From Rubrivivax sp. (lineage in GTDB: Bacteria > Pseudomonadota > Gammaproteobacteria > Burkholderiales > Burkholderiaceae_C), in assembly GCA_030680415.1 (NCBI GenBank), contig JAUXVE010000035.1:1-48168 (forward strand): DNA of 48,168 bases. Reading direction: 5' to 3'. Position 1 is the first letter of the stretch. Each line of letters starts with the position of its first letter. Below the pieces are notes generated by a model. That model was not told the origin of the DNA, searched no databases, and saw only the letters and a list, made by a program, of their open reading frames with translations. Made by a program: the position numbers and the translations under genes. Below, piece after piece: positions 8,033 to 17,033 of the stretch.

Positions 8033-8470
8033 GTGTACAAGACGATCGTGCTGGCCTACGACGGCTCCGAATCGGGGCAGAAGGCGTTGCTCGACTGTCA
8101 GGAGATCGGGCAGTGGAGCCAGGCCAGGCTGTTCCTGGTCGCCGTCATGCCACCCCCGGTGCCGGCGATGGCGGTCGAGGCCTGGACCTACAGCCCGGAA
8201 GCGGAAGTAGCCGAACGCCAGCGTTTCCAGGCCGTGCTGGAGGCCGGTGTGATACGCCTCAGTGACACCGGTCTGGAGGTGCAAGGCGAACTCGTCACCG
8301 GCAATTCGGTCGACGAGATCGTGCGCGTGGCCAAGGCGGTGCAGGCCAACCTGATCGTGGTCGGCCACAAGCACCTGGAAAGCTGGGCCCAGCGCTGGTG
8401 GCGTGGTTCGATCTCCAAGAGCCTGATCGAACATGCACCTTGCAGCGTGCTGGTGGCAATCGTGACCTGA
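8033..8470 (+). CDS. Universal stress protein, UspA family
   Basis: A 145-residue single-domain cytoplasmic Usp. The GTG start at 8033 is preferred because AAGGAG lies 7 nt upstream and the protein then opens with the family-typical YKTIVLAYDGSESGQKAL. Late signatures are VQANLIVVGHKH and RWWRGSISKSLIEHAPCSVL. In ATP-binding Usp proteins the motif is G-2x-G-9x-G(S/T); here the second Gly is replaced (GHKH), so ATP binding may be weak or absent. It stands alone, with a convergent neighbour downstream. A general stress or survival role is known for the family; its trigger here is not visible. Confidence 0.88.
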   Translation: MYKTIVLAYDGSESGQKALLDCQEIGQWSQARLFLVAVMPPPVPAMAVEAWTYSPEAEVAERQRFQAVLEAGVIRLSDTGLEVQGELVTGNSVDEIVRVAKAVQANLIVVGHKHLESWAQRWWRGSISKSLIEHAPCSVLVAIVT

Positions 8471-8747
8471 GCTTGCCCACCCGGCGGCGGGCGATGGGGC
8501 CGCTTCCTGGGGGCTGGTGATCCCCGGTGCGCTACTGGCGGCGCTGGCGGCTCGTCGCCGGTGGCGTGTGGCTCACCAGCCGATCCAGGGCTGACCATCC
8601 TGCGATGCGGGAACGCGAACCGCCGTCGGTGCCACCAGAGATCCGCGCCGACGCGCGGCGTGGTCTACTCATCGAGAACGTCGCGTCCGGCTCAGATGCC
8701 GTCGGGGTTGACTGGGGTGATGTTCAGCCCGGCATGACGGGTGCCCC
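8471..8747. other. Intergenic, convergent genes
   Basis: A GC-rich spacer between the usp gene and the convergent TPP-enzyme gene. I saw no convincing hairpin with a T-tract and no gene with a start and ribosome site. A short hydrophobic, Arg-rich open tail (IPGALLAALAARRRW) ends at 8594 but has no beginning. Confidence 0.4.
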
Positions 8748-10496
8748 TCACATCGACAGCGACCCCTCGCGGAACTCCGTCTTGTCGAGCCACACGTTGA
8801 CCAGCACCGGCCGGCCTTGGCGCGCCAGGTCACGCGCCTGCCTCAGCGCGCCCGCCACCTCGTCCTGGCGCTTCACGAGCAGCCCCGCGGCGCCGAAGCC
8901 GGCGGCCACCTCGTGGTACGCAGTGCGCGCCAGCACGGTGGCCACGTCGTCGTGCAGCATCTTGACCTGCTCGCGCGCGATCTGCGTCCAGCCGGCGTCG
9001 TTGCCGACGACGGCGATGACCGGAATGCCGTGCCGCACGAAGGTGTCGAATTCGGCCAGGCCGAAGCCGCAGGCGCCGTCGCCGAAGACGATCCACACCT
9101 CGCGGTCGGGCCGCGTGGTGGCGGCGCCGAGCGCGAAACCGGCGCCCACGCCCAGGGTGCCGAAGGCGCCCGGGTCGAGCCATGTCAGCGGGCCGCGCGG
9201 GTGCAGCACATAGCTGGCGGTGGCCACGAAGTCGCCGCCGTCGGCAACCAGCAGTGCGTCTTCACCGGCCTCGCGCTCCAGCGCGCGAAGCAGCGCGACC
9301 GGGTTCACGAACTCGCCCGCAACCGCGGCCTGCGCGTCGATCTCGGCCTCGCGCTCGTCGTCGCGCGCGCGCAGCGTCGCCAGCCAGCCGGCGTGCCGTG
9401 ATCCGTCCTGCGGCGCCGCCTGCTGCGCCAGCGCCTGCATGAAGGCGCCGGCGTCGCCGATGGCGGCGATGTCGGGCCGGCGGTTGAGGCGGGCGTCGCG
9501 GGCGCTGCGGTTGGCCGCGATCAGCGTCGCGCTGCGGCGCACGTGCTTGCCGTAGTCGAGCCTGAAGTCGCACGGCACGCCGGCCAGCAGCACGCAGTCG
9601 GACTCGCGCAGCGCCGTGCGGCGCTGGTGGCGCAGTTGCAGCGGGTGCGCGGGCCCGAGCAGGCCGCGCGCCATGCCGGACAGGTAGACCGGGATGCCCA
9701 GCCGCGCCACCGCGTCGGCCAGGGCTTCGGCCTGCTGCGACTGCACGACGGCCTGGCTGCCGATCACGGCCAGAGGCCGTTCGGCCTTGCTCAGCGCGGC
9801 CCAGGCGGCGCGCACACGGGTTTCGGCCGCACGCGGCACCGCCACGTTGTGCACGGCTGCGGGCGCGGCATCCTGGCTGCCGTCGAACATGCGCCGCACG
9901 TGGCGGTTCAGGTACCAGCGCAGCGCGCGGTCGGCCAGTGCGGTGCCCTTGCCGCCGGCGTCGGCGTACCACTGGCGGATCGAGGCCTCGTCGTACAGCA
10001 GGTCCACCGGGCATTCGATGAACACCGGCCCCGGCACGCCGGAATGCGCCAGCACGAAGGCCGCGCCCACCGCCGGGCCGAGGTCGCGCACGCGCCGCAC
10101 CTTGAAGAAGCGCTTGACGTGCGGCTCGACCAGCGGGCGCTGGGCGATGTCCTGCAGCGCGCCGCGCCCCTGCAGCGCGGTCGGCGCAGCGCCGCCCAGC
10201 AGCACCACGGGCGACTGCGCCAGCTGCGCGTTCTTCAGCGCCGTGATGGTGTTGGTGATGCCCGGCCCCGCCGTCACCGCGGCCACGCCGGGCCGGCCCG
10301 ACAGGCGCGCCGCGGCGTCGGCGGCGAATACGGCGGTGGCCTCGTCGCGCACGTCGACGATGCGCATGCCGCGCGCCTTGGCCGCACTCAGGATGGGCGA
10401 GATGTGGCCGCCGCACAGCGTGTAGATGCAGGGCACGCCGTGCGCCTGCAGGGCCTCGGCGATGCGGTCGCCGCCGTGGCGGGCGGCGGTCGTCAT
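8748..10496 (-). CDS. TPP enzyme, ILVBL/2-hydroxyacyl-CoA lyase 2-like
   Basis: A 582-residue thiamine-diphosphate enzyme of the acetolactate synthase superfamily. The N-terminal pyrimidine-binding domain has [38 protein letters not shown] (the Glu that activates TPP) and [20 protein letters not shown]. The C-terminal PP domain has [18 protein letters not shown] ending in NDAG, the GDG...N metal motif. The N-terminal wording is closer to ILVBL (HACL2) than to IlvB; HACL2 cleaves 2-hydroxyacyl-CoA to an aldehyde and formyl-CoA. No IlvN-like small subunit is present, which also argues against acetolactate synthesis. The ATG at 10496 overlaps the upstream ligase stop by 4 nt, so the pair is coupled. 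Oxalyl-CoA decarboxylase-like activity is an alternative. Confidence 0.8.
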   Translation of the reverse strand: MTTAARHGGDRIAEALQAHGVPCIYTLCGGHISPILSAAKARGMRIVDVRDEATAVFAADAAARLSGRPGVAAVTAGPGITNTITALKNAQLAQSPVVLLGGAAPTALQGRGALQDIAQRPLVEPHVKRFFKVRRVRDLGPAVGAAFVLAHSGVPGPVFIECPVDLLYDEASIRQWYADAGGKGTALADRALRWYLNRHVRRMFDGSQDAAPAAVHNVAVPRAAETRVRAAWAALSKAERPLAVIGSQAVVQSQQAEALADAVARLGIPVYLSGMARGLLGPAHPLQLRHQRRTALRESDCVLLAGVPCDFRLDYGKHVRRSATLIAANRSARDARLNRRPDIAAIGDAGAFMQALAQQAAPQDGSRHAGWLATLRARDDEREAEIDAQAAVAGEFVNPVALLRALEREAGEDALLVADGGDFVATASYVLHPRGPLTWLDPGAFGTLGVGAGFALGAATTRPDREVWIVFGDGACGFGLAEFDTFVRHGIPVIAVVGNDAGWTQIAREQVKMLHDDVATVLARTAYHEVAAGFGAAGLLVKRQDEVAGALRQARDLARQGRPVLVNVWLDKTEFREGSLSM

Positions 10497-12172
10497 GTCC
10501 ACTGCACCCGTTGCCCGTCGTCGTACCAGCGTTCGACCTGCGGCGCCACCACCGCCTCGATACGTGTGCGGCGGATTTTCATTGTCGGCGTCAGGCAGCC
10601 GTTCTCGATCGACCACGGTTCACGGGCGACGACGATCATGCGCAGCCTTTCGTAGTCGGCCGCGGCCTGGTTCACCGAGTCGAGCAGGCGTTCGAGTTCG
10701 CCGTGCACTTGCGCGCGCACCGTCGCGTCACCGACGCGGGGCCGTAGATGCTCGGCCAGCACGACGATGGCGTAGGCCGCCACCTGCCCCACGCCGGAAA
10801 CGATGGACTGCTCCACCATCGGGTGCGCATTGATGCGGTTCTCTATCGGCGCCGGCGCCACGTATTTGCCCTTGGCGGTCTTGAACAGCTCCTTGGCGCG
10901 GCCAGTGATCTTCAGCATGCCGTCGGCGCGCCGCTCGCCCAGATCGCCGGTGCGGAAAAAACCGTCATCGATGAACGAGGCGGCAGTCAGCTCCGGCTGC
11001 CTGTAGTAGCCGCTGAACTGCCCGGGCGACTTGATGAGCACTTCGCCCGCGTCGCTCAGCTTCACTTCCACGCCCGGCAGCGGCACGCCTACGTAGCCGG
11101 GTTCGCCGCAACGGTCATCGGAGAAGTGCGAGTAGGAGTTGTCCTCGGTCATGCCGTAGCCTTCGAACAGGCGCAAGCCGAGCCGCCGGTACCACCGGAT
11201 CAGTTCCGCGGGCAGCGGGGCGGATCCGCTGCCGGCCAGGATCACCGCGTCGAGCCCCAGGCCCTTGAGCACCTTGCGCGCGACGATGCGACCGAGGATC
11301 GGGATGCCGAGCAGGCGGTCCAACTTGGCCGGCGGCATCTTGGCGAAGACACCCTGCTGGAACTTCAGCCACAAGCGCGGCACCGAGCCGAAGAGCGTCG
11401 GCCGTGCCCGCCGCAGGTCCTGCAGGAAGGTGTCGAGCGACTCGGCGAAGAAGACGCGCGTGTCGCCTTCGACCATCGAGGCGCCCTCGGTCCACGTGCG
11501 GTCCATGCTGTGGGCCAGCGGCAGGTAGGACAGGATGCGGCTTTCGGTGCCCTCGCCGAGCCGCTTGCGGATGTACTTGGCCACGCCACTGGCGGCGCGG
11601 CTGAACGCGCCGAAGTTGACCATCACGCCTTTGGGCTGCCCGGTCGAGCCCGAGGTGTAGATCAGCATCGCCAGGTCCTCGGGCGCCCGCTGCGGATGGC
11701 CCTGCAGCGGCGCCGTTCTGGCCACTATGGCGTCCCAGGTCTCGAAATCGGTGCGCGGCGCCAGCGGCAAGGCGATGCACGGCAGCCCCGCCGGCACCCC
11801 CGGCGCCTGTTGCGGCCAGAGGTCGAGCTTGCCGACGAAAAGCAGGCTGGCGCCGCTGTGCTCGAGCACGTAGCGCACGGTGTCGGCGGTCTCGGTGGGG
11901 AAGATCGCCACCGTGGTGTGGCCGGCCATCCAGATCGCCAGCTCGGCGATGATGAAGTGAGCGCAGTTCTTGGACAGGATGGCGATGCGCGAGCCGGGCT
12001 CGAAACCGCGGCCCTGCAGGTGCGCGGCCATGCGGCGCGCCTGGTCCAGCACCTGGGCCCAGGTAACGTCGACGACCTGCCCGCCGCCGACCGGCTGGGT
12101 GAGGTAGACGCGGTCGGGGGTCTGCTCGGCGTGCTCGAGCACATAGTCGAGGATGAGGCGGGTCTGTGACAT
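10493..12172 (-). CDS. AMP-dependent long-chain acyl-CoA synthetase
   Basis: A 559-residue ANL-superfamily ligase. Visible motifs: P-loop MLIYTSGSTGQPKGVM, SYLPLAHSMDRTW, EGYGMTEDNSY, FRTGDLGERRADG, and the C-terminal hinge/lysine region GRAKELFKTAKGKYVAPAPI with late TPTMKIRR. This matches FadD15-like long-chain acyl-CoA synthetases, which adenylate a carboxylic acid and transfer it to CoA at the inner membrane face. The start at 12172 has GGAG 6 nt upstream; longer in-frame extension to 12229 lacks support. It is the first gene of a two-gene operon with the TPP lyase (ATGA overlap), suggesting that it makes the lyase substrate. Confidence 0.88.
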   Translation of the reverse strand: MSQTRLILDYVLEHAEQTPDRVYLTQPVGGGQVVDVTWAQVLDQARRMAAHLQGRGFEPGSRIAILSKNCAHFIIAELAIWMAGHTTVAIFPTETADTVRYVLEHSGASLLFVGKLDLWPQQAPGVPAGLPCIALPLAPRTDFETWDAIVARTAPLQGHPQRAPEDLAMLIYTSGSTGQPKGVMVNFGAFSRAASGVAKYIRKRLGEGTESRILSYLPLAHSMDRTWTEGASMVEGDTRVFFAESLDTFLQDLRRARPTLFGSVPRLWLKFQQGVFAKMPPAKLDRLLGIPILGRIVARKVLKGLGLDAVILAGSGSAPLPAELIRWYRRLGLRLFEGYGMTEDNSYSHFSDDRCGEPGYVGVPLPGVEVKLSDAGEVLIKSPGQFSGYYRQPELTAASFIDDGFFRTGDLGERRADGMLKITGRAKELFKTAKGKYVAPAPIENRINAHPMVEQSIVSGVGQVAAYAIVVLAEHLRPRVGDATVRAQVHGELERLLDSVNQAAADYERLRMIVVAREPWSIENGCLTPTMKIRRTRIEAVVAPQVERWYDDGQRVQWT

Positions 12173-12278
12173 GCGGTCTCCAGAGCAGGGGCGATAGGGG
12201 CGCGGGGCCGCAGCGTAGCGGTGCCGCACGGTGTGCGTCTACGGGTGGATTCCTGTGCGCGGCGCGCCGGCGCGGGTG

Positions 12279-13652
12279 TCAGGCCGCGGCCGAGACGCCG
12301 TCCAGGTCGGCCTCGTCGGCCACCAGCAGCGCCTGCAGCCGCGCCACGCCGAAGCGGCCGTGCACGCGCAGCGCCGCGGCGGTGCCCGCCGCCTGGCCCA
12401 TCACGAAGCAGCCCCCGCTGGCGCGCGCGGCGCTCTGGCCCAGGTGCTCCATCGCCGCGCAGCGCCCGGCCACCAACAGGTTGGTCACGCCCGCGGGGCC
12501 GGGCTCAGGCACCAGCATGCGCCACGGCAGGTGGTTGTAGGCGTTGTCGGCGTCGCGCGGGAAGGCCCACTCGATGTGCCCGGCCACGTGCGTCTCCACC
12601 GGCCAGGCGTTGAGGCCGATGAGGTCCTCGAACTTCGCGCCGCCGAGCACGTCTTCGCCGGTGAGGCGGTAGGCGCCGAAGATGCGCCGCGTCTCGCGCA
12701 CGCCGACCTGCGGCGCGATGTCGTCGATCTCGGCGGCCTCGAAGCCCGGCACCTCGGCGCGCAGGAAACGCATGTACTCGACGATCTGGCGCCGGCCTTC
12801 GGTCTCCGCCGCGCTGAGCTGGCGCGCGTCGGTGGCGTCCACCGCGCGGCCCTCGGCGTTGCGCAACTGGGTGACGTTGGCGCGCCAGCCGCTCGGGTTG
12901 CGCTGCGGGCGCAGGATGGCGCCGCGGCGCGGGAAGTCGTAGCCCTTCGCCGGGTCGCTGGCGGCCTGCTCCATCAGCGCGTCGAGGGCCTTGAAATCGC
13001 CGATGGCCGCCAGCGCGCGCGCTGCGTCGACGTTGCCGATGCGGAACATCGTGCTCGGGTACAGCGCGTCGCCCGCGCCGTCGCCCAGCTCGTAGGGCAC
13101 GCCGGCGAAGTGCGCGATGTCGGCGTCGCCGGAGGCGTCGACGAACTCGCGCGCGCGCACGGCGCGGCGGCCGGACTTGGTTTCCACGAGCACGGCATCG
13201 ATGCGCCCGGCGTCGTGCATCACGACCCCGGCCGCCCAGGCATGGAACAGCAGTTGCACGCCGGCCGCCCCCAGCAGCTGGTCGGCCGCGCACTTGTAGG
13301 CCGCGACGTCGTAGGAGCGCACGCGGATGCGGCCCTGCAGCCCGTCCTGCGGCGCGTTCAGGCCGCCGAGGGCGTCGATGCGCTGCAGCAGCTCGCTGGC
13401 CACGCCGCGCACGAGCTGCTGCATCTGGCCGCCACGGCGGCCGTACAGGCCGGCGAAGTTGGTCACGCCACCGGCCGTGCCCATGCCGCCCAGGAAGCCG
13501 TAGCGTTCGACGAGCAGAGTGTTCGCGCCGTGGCGCGCCGCGCTCGCGGCGGCGGCGATGCCGGCCGGCCCGCCACCGACCACGACGACGTCGTATTCGC
13601 CGTGGACCGGGGTCTGCCGCGCCGGCTCGGCGACCCAGGGCGCGGTCTTCAT
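12279..13652 (-). CDS. FAD-dependent oxidoreductase (FAD_oxidored type)
   Basis: A 457-residue flavoprotein. An N-terminal Rossmann fold follows a short leader: YDVVVVGGGPAGIAAAASAA then LLVERYGFLGGMGTAGGVTN. Near the middle is REFVDASGDADIAHFAGVPY, and near the end NLLVAGRCAAMEHLGQSAAR, a typical second FAD contact. The pattern fits the FAD_oxidored (PF12831) family, whose substrates are poorly defined. The ATG at 13652 lies 10 nt after the stop of the Bug-type binding protein, so the two form an operon. The pairing suggests oxidation of the organic acid that the binding protein captures, but this is inference. Confidence 0.82.
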   Translation of the reverse strand: MKTAPWVAEPARQTPVHGEYDVVVVGGGPAGIAAAASAARHGANTLLVERYGFLGGMGTAGGVTNFAGLYGRRGGQMQQLVRGVASELLQRIDALGGLNAPQDGLQGRIRVRSYDVAAYKCAADQLLGAAGVQLLFHAWAAGVVMHDAGRIDAVLVETKSGRRAVRAREFVDASGDADIAHFAGVPYELGDGAGDALYPSTMFRIGNVDAARALAAIGDFKALDALMEQAASDPAKGYDFPRRGAILRPQRNPSGWRANVTQLRNAEGRAVDATDARQLSAAETEGRRQIVEYMRFLRAEVPGFEAAEIDDIAPQVGVRETRRIFGAYRLTGEDVLGGAKFEDLIGLNAWPVETHVAGHIEWAFPRDADNAYNHLPWRMLVPEPGPAGVTNLLVAGRCAAMEHLGQSAARASGGCFVMGQAAGTAAALRVHGRFGVARLQALLVADEADLDGVSAAA

Positions 13653-13662
13653 TCGATGCGCG

Positions 13663-14646
13663 TCACTCGATCTTGATGCCGCGCGACTTGATGATGCCGC
13701 CCAGGATGTCGGTCTCCCGCGCGACGCGCTGGCGCAGGCCGTCGGCACTGCTGCCCACGCCCTGCCAGCCGCTGGTCAGCAGGCGCTCGCGCGCCTCGCC
13801 GTTCACGGCCGCCGGCACCTCGCGCGCCAGCCGCTCCCTGGCCGCGGCGCTGAGCGACGACGGGGCGACGAGCGCCACCCAGACTTCCAGCGCGTCCATC
13901 TGCACACCGAGCTCGGACAGCGAGGGCGTGTCCGGCGCCATCGGGCTGCGCGGCCCGGTCAGGCCAACGGCCTTCATCTTGCCGCCCTTGACCTGCGGCA
14001 TGGCGATGCCCGGCGGCATCAGCGCCATCTGGATCTGGCCGCCGATGATGGCCGTGATGACCGCCGGGTTGCCGTTGTAGGGCACGTGCACGGCCTCGAA
14101 GTTGCCGGCGCGGCTCTTCACGTACTCCATGCCCAGGTGGCCGACCGAGCCGATGCCCACCGAGCCGTAGCTCCACTTGCCGGCCGAGTTGCGCGCGGCG
14201 TTGAAGAACTCGGCGCCGCCGGGCAGGTCGGGCGGCGCCACCAGAACCAGCGGCGCGGTGGCCAGCAGCGAGACGAAGGCGAAGTCCCTGGCCGGGTCGT
14301 AGGGCAGGCTCGGGTTGAGCAGCTTGGCCGAGGTCAGGTTGCCGTTGATGACGACGCCCAGGGTGTGGTCGTCGCTGGCCTTGGCCACCTGGTCGGCGGC
14401 GATGTTGCCCGACGCGCCGGGCCGGTTCTCCACCACCACCGGCTGGCCCAGCGACCTGGCCAGCGCTTCGGCCAGCGCACGTGCGGCCATGTCGGGCGTG
14501 GAACCGCCGGGAAAGCCGACCAGGATCCTGACCGGTTTGCTGGGCCAGGGGGCCTGGGCCAGCGCCCCGCCGCAGCCGGCCGTGGCGGCCACGGCGATGG
14601 CCGCTGCCAGCAGTCGGCGGCGCCCTCGCGCTGTGTCGTGTTGCAT
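13663..14646 (-). CDS. Bug/TctC-family periplasmic solute-binding protein
   Basis: A 327-residue exported protein with an Arg-rich start (RGRRRLLAAAIAVAATAGC), a hydrophobic core and a cleavage region ending ALAQA. The mature start PSKPVRILVGFPGGSTPDMA is the hallmark of the Bug family (tripartite tricarboxylate transporter receptors), as are VVENRPGASGNIAADQVAK and YNGNPAVITAIIGGQIQMAL. Bug proteins bind dicarboxylates, nicotinate and other organic acids; Burkholderiales have them in great numbers, mostly as orphans without TctAB. That is the case here. The ATG at 14646 has AAGGAG upstream. It leads an operon with the FAD oxidoreductase and is divergent from the CbiM-like gene, with a 106-nt shared promoter region. 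Confidence 0.9.
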   Translation of the reverse strand: MQHDTARGRRRLLAAAIAVAATAGCGGALAQAPWPSKPVRILVGFPGGSTPDMAARALAEALARSLGQPVVVENRPGASGNIAADQVAKASDDHTLGVVINGNLTSAKLLNPSLPYDPARDFAFVSLLATAPLVLVAPPDLPGGAEFFNAARNSAGKWSYGSVGIGSVGHLGMEYVKSRAGNFEAVHVPYNGNPAVITAIIGGQIQMALMPPGIAMPQVKGGKMKAVGLTGPRSPMAPDTPSLSELGVQMDALEVWVALVAPSSLSAAARERLAREVPAAVNGEARERLLTSGWQGVGSSADGLRQRVARETDILGGIIKSRGIKIE

Positions 14647-14752
14647 CGATGTCTCCTTGCAGGGTTCGAATCGTTTCACTGGAATCCAGCACGCAGTATC
14701 GCCCAAGCCCATGCGCACACACGCCGGCCGCAGGCGCGGCTACGATGCCCCG

Positions 14753-15373
14753 ATGGTCTGGCTCGACATCCTTCTTGGCCTGGGTGCACTGGCCCTTGCA
14801 CTCGCCTTGCGCCCGTGGCGGGCCCTCACCGGCGGCGCGCCGCCGTGGCCGGCGCTGGCCTGGTGGCTGCTGATGCCGGTGCTGTGGAGCGCCGACCGCC
14901 TGAGCGCGATTCCCGTGCTGCAGCCGCTGGCCGGCAGTTGCCTGCTGATGCTGATGCTGGGCTGGCCGCTGGCGGTGCTGATGCTGGTGCCGGTGGCGGC
15001 AGCGACCCTGTTCGTCGGCGGGCTGACGCCGCTGGAGGCACTGGACCGCGGCATCTGGCTCGGCGTGGTGCCAATGACCTTGGCCATGCTCATCGGCGCC
15101 GCGCTGCGCCGCTGGCTGCCGCACCACCTTTTCATCTACATCCTCGGGCGCGGCTTCTTCGCCACCGCGCTGGCGGTGGCCGCGGCCGGGACCGTGGCGG
15201 CCGGCCTGCAGGTGGTGCCTGGTGGTCTCGGTGCGGCCGACCTGATGCTGGCGCGCTGGCTCTTCGCCTGGGGCGACGCCTTCATCACCGGCATGCTGGT
15301 GGCCATCTTCGTGGCCTTCCGCCCGCAGTGGCTGGCCACCTACGCCGACCGCATCTACCTGCCGCGCGGCTGA
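14753..15373 (+). CDS. CbiM-like membrane protein (ECF-type permease homologue)
   Basis: A 206-residue protein with six or more hydrophobic segments, for example LLGLGALALALAL, LAGSCLLMLMLGWPLAVLML, and a late GDAFITGMLVAIFVAFRPQW. The late motif (E/D-AFITG-M) resembles the CbiM/energy-coupling-factor permease family (PF01891), known in Co2+/Ni2+ uptake. The classic N-terminal MHIPDG of CbiM, whose first His/Asp ligate metal, is missing here; the protein starts MVWLDILLG. No CbiN, CbiQ or CbiO partner is next to it. A metal-transport role is therefore uncertain, and an orphan membrane protein is possible. Confidence 0.6.
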   Translation: MVWLDILLGLGALALALALRPWRALTGGAPPWPALAWWLLMPVLWSADRLSAIPVLQPLAGSCLLMLMLGWPLAVLMLVPVAAATLFVGGLTPLEALDRGIWLGVVPMTLAMLIGAALRRWLPHHLFIYILGRGFFATALAVAAAGTVAAGLQVVPGGLGAADLMLARWLFAWGDAFITGMLVAIFVAFRPQWLATYADRIYLPRG

Positions 15374-15452
15374 GCCAGGCGCAGCGTGGAACGCGCAGGG
15401 ACAGCCCGCCCACGCGGCCAGGGGCGGCTTGCCACCGCTGGCCGCCGCAAGC

Positions 15453-16031
15453 TCAGTGCCCCGCGATCACGCCGCAGGCGATGCGCGCCCCCGAGTTGCC
15501 GGTGGGCTGCGTGGTGTAGTCGTCCGGCAGGGCGTGCACGACCACCGCGCGCCCGACCACGCTGGCGGGGCCGGCGGTGACGGTCGGGCCCGCCAGCATG
15601 AACTTCTGGTCGGCCACGCCGTTGGCATCGGCCTTCAGTGCCGGCAGGTCGCCGGCGTGGTGGGCGGCGGTGGGCGGGCCATGCGGCTTGCCGTCGGGGT
15701 TGAAGTGGCCGCCGGCGCTGGTGCCGTCGGCACTGGCACAGCTGCCGGTCTCGTGGACATGGAAGCCGTGCTCGGCGTTGGGTTTGAGGCCGCTGATCCT
15801 GGCGTGCACCATCAGGTGGCCGTCCATCTCGTGGAACATGACCAGGCCGCGCACGTTGTTGCCCTGGGTCGGCGTCAGCGAGGCCACCGCCATGCGGCCC
15901 TTCATCATGCCGCCGCCCATGCCTGCCCCCATCATGCTCATCGGTCCGGACTTGCCGGCGTCGGGCGCGGCGCAGCCCGCCAGGGCCAGGGCGGCAAACG
16001 CGAGCGCGGGCCAGGTGAAGCTGTGCGTCAT
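15453..16031 (-). CDS. sodC: Cu-Zn superoxide dismutase, lipoprotein form
   Basis: A 192-residue SodC that converts superoxide to oxygen and peroxide in the periplasm. The signal ends in a lipobox (FAALALAGC, Cys about 20), so it should be membrane anchored. Copper and zinc ligands are visible in GFHVHETGSC, AGGHFNPDG, HHAGDLPAL and RAVVVHALPDDY; the conserved disulfide partner is in NSGARIACGVIAG. Between lipobox and fold is an unusual Met/Gly-rich stretch, GPMSMMGAGMGGGMMKGRM (about residues 29-47), which may bind copper. It is monocistronic, with an 85-nt gap to the next upstream gene on the same strand. Confidence 0.92.
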   Translation of the reverse strand: MTHSFTWPALAFAALALAGCAAPDAGKSGPMSMMGAGMGGGMMKGRMAVASLTPTQGNNVRGLVMFHEMDGHLMVHARISGLKPNAEHGFHVHETGSCASADGTSAGGHFNPDGKPHGPPTAAHHAGDLPALKADANGVADQKFMLAGPTVTAGPASVVGRAVVVHALPDDYTTQPTGNSGARIACGVIAGH

Positions 16032-16116
16032 CGAAGTGTCTCCGGGTGGTAGAGGATGGCCCCGACTGTAGGCGTGTAGCGAAGCGCCGGGAAATGGCGC
16101 TCGAAGTCCCTGTCCG

Positions 16117-16680
16117 CTACTTGCCCTTCTCGAAGCGCAGCAACTCGCTGGGCACCACGCGCACGCGCGCCAGGCATTGGCCTTTGGCGTCCGAGAACTT
16201 GTTCAGGTCACCCATCTCGCAGCGGTCGCCGCCCTGCACCTGCAGCCTGGCGATGTCGGTGCAGCCGATGCCGATGAACTGCAGCGCGCGGCGGCTGCGG
16301 TCACCGGGCCGCACGGGGCCGAAACTGGCCGTCTGAGCGCTGTAGGCCACGTCGTTGGCGCGGTAGACGGCGAACTCCGGCACCAGGCTGCGAATCTCGT
16401 AGGTCAGGGTGTTGACCAGGGTCAGCTCGAAGCGGCAGCCGCCCGGTGCGTCCAGGCGCCGCTCCAGCAGGAGTTCGGCCTGTGGCTGCTCCTTGGCGGG
16501 CGCGGAGGCTGCGCCGTTCGCTGCCGGCGCCTCCAGGTAACGCCAGGTGCCGTCATCCTTGAGCAGGATGGTCCGCCCCTGGCCGTCCTTGAGCTCGAAA
16601 TCCGCCCAGGCTGCCGGCAGCCACAAGGCCCCCAGCATCAGGGCACCCAGGCTCGTTCTCAGCCATGTCATCGTCTTCAT
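16117..16680 (-). CDS. Exported hypothetical protein with DUF3157-like start
   Basis: A 187-residue protein with a clear signal peptide (MKTMTWLRTSLGALMLGALW, cleavage near AAWA). The mature N-terminus FELKDGQGRTILLKDDGTWR resembles the short motif of DUF3157 and other small periplasmic proteins. The second half has Cys in GGCRFELTLVN, IGIGCTDIARLQVQ and GDRCEMGD, which could form disulfides, and then LARVRVVPSELLRFEKGK. No enzyme motif is seen. Probably a soluble periplasmic protein of unknown role. Confidence 0.6.
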   Translation of the reverse strand: MKTMTWLRTSLGALMLGALWLPAAWADFELKDGQGRTILLKDDGTWRYLEAPAANGAASAPAKEQPQAELLLERRLDAPGGCRFELTLVNTLTYEIRSLVPEFAVYRANDVAYSAQTASFGPVRPGDRSRRALQFIGIGCTDIARLQVQGGDRCEMGDLNKFSDAKGQCLARVRVVPSELLRFEKGK

Positions 16681-17033
16681 GTTTTCATCCTTGAAGCCCG
16701 CGCCGCCCGCGCCGGGAGACAGATCATGCGGATCAACGGCCTACCGCAGGACCTCGTCTGCTGCTACTGATCGGCCCCCTGCGCCGCAAATCCTCGGTCC
16801 GGCAAAGGCCGGAACCCTAGTATCGCAGTCCCGTTCCTGGCCTGATCCTGGTCGAAACGCCCCCGTCGGGTCTTCGACCGATGCCGCCCGGGCAGCCTGT
16901 CTATGTATGCCAGCGCACAGACGCGCAGCCGTGGAACTAGGCAAGATGCCCAATTACCACGACAGCCTTCACCGTGTACGCTCCGGTGCACCTCAGGACT
17001 ATCGCCCCAAGATTCGATGCACATCACAAGTCC
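16681..17033. other. Divergent intergenic region
   Basis: This spacer separates the exported hypothetical protein (minus) and the hybrid kinase (plus). It must hold both promoters, but I could not place a convincing -35/-10 pair for either. Its GC content is slightly lower than that of the genes around it. If the kinase starts at the GTG at 16974 the spacer is 60 nt shorter. Confidence 0.4.

Noticed and set aside
8469..8594. Hydrophobic, Arg-rich open tail resembling a PEP-CTERM end
   Set aside because: It has no start or upstream domain and begins at the stop region of the usp gene; more likely chance in GC-rich DNA.
14663..14672. GGTTCGAATC, like a tRNA T-loop
   Set aside because: The flanks do not form a T-stem and no acceptor, D- or anticodon arms could be found; it lies in the leader of the Bug gene.
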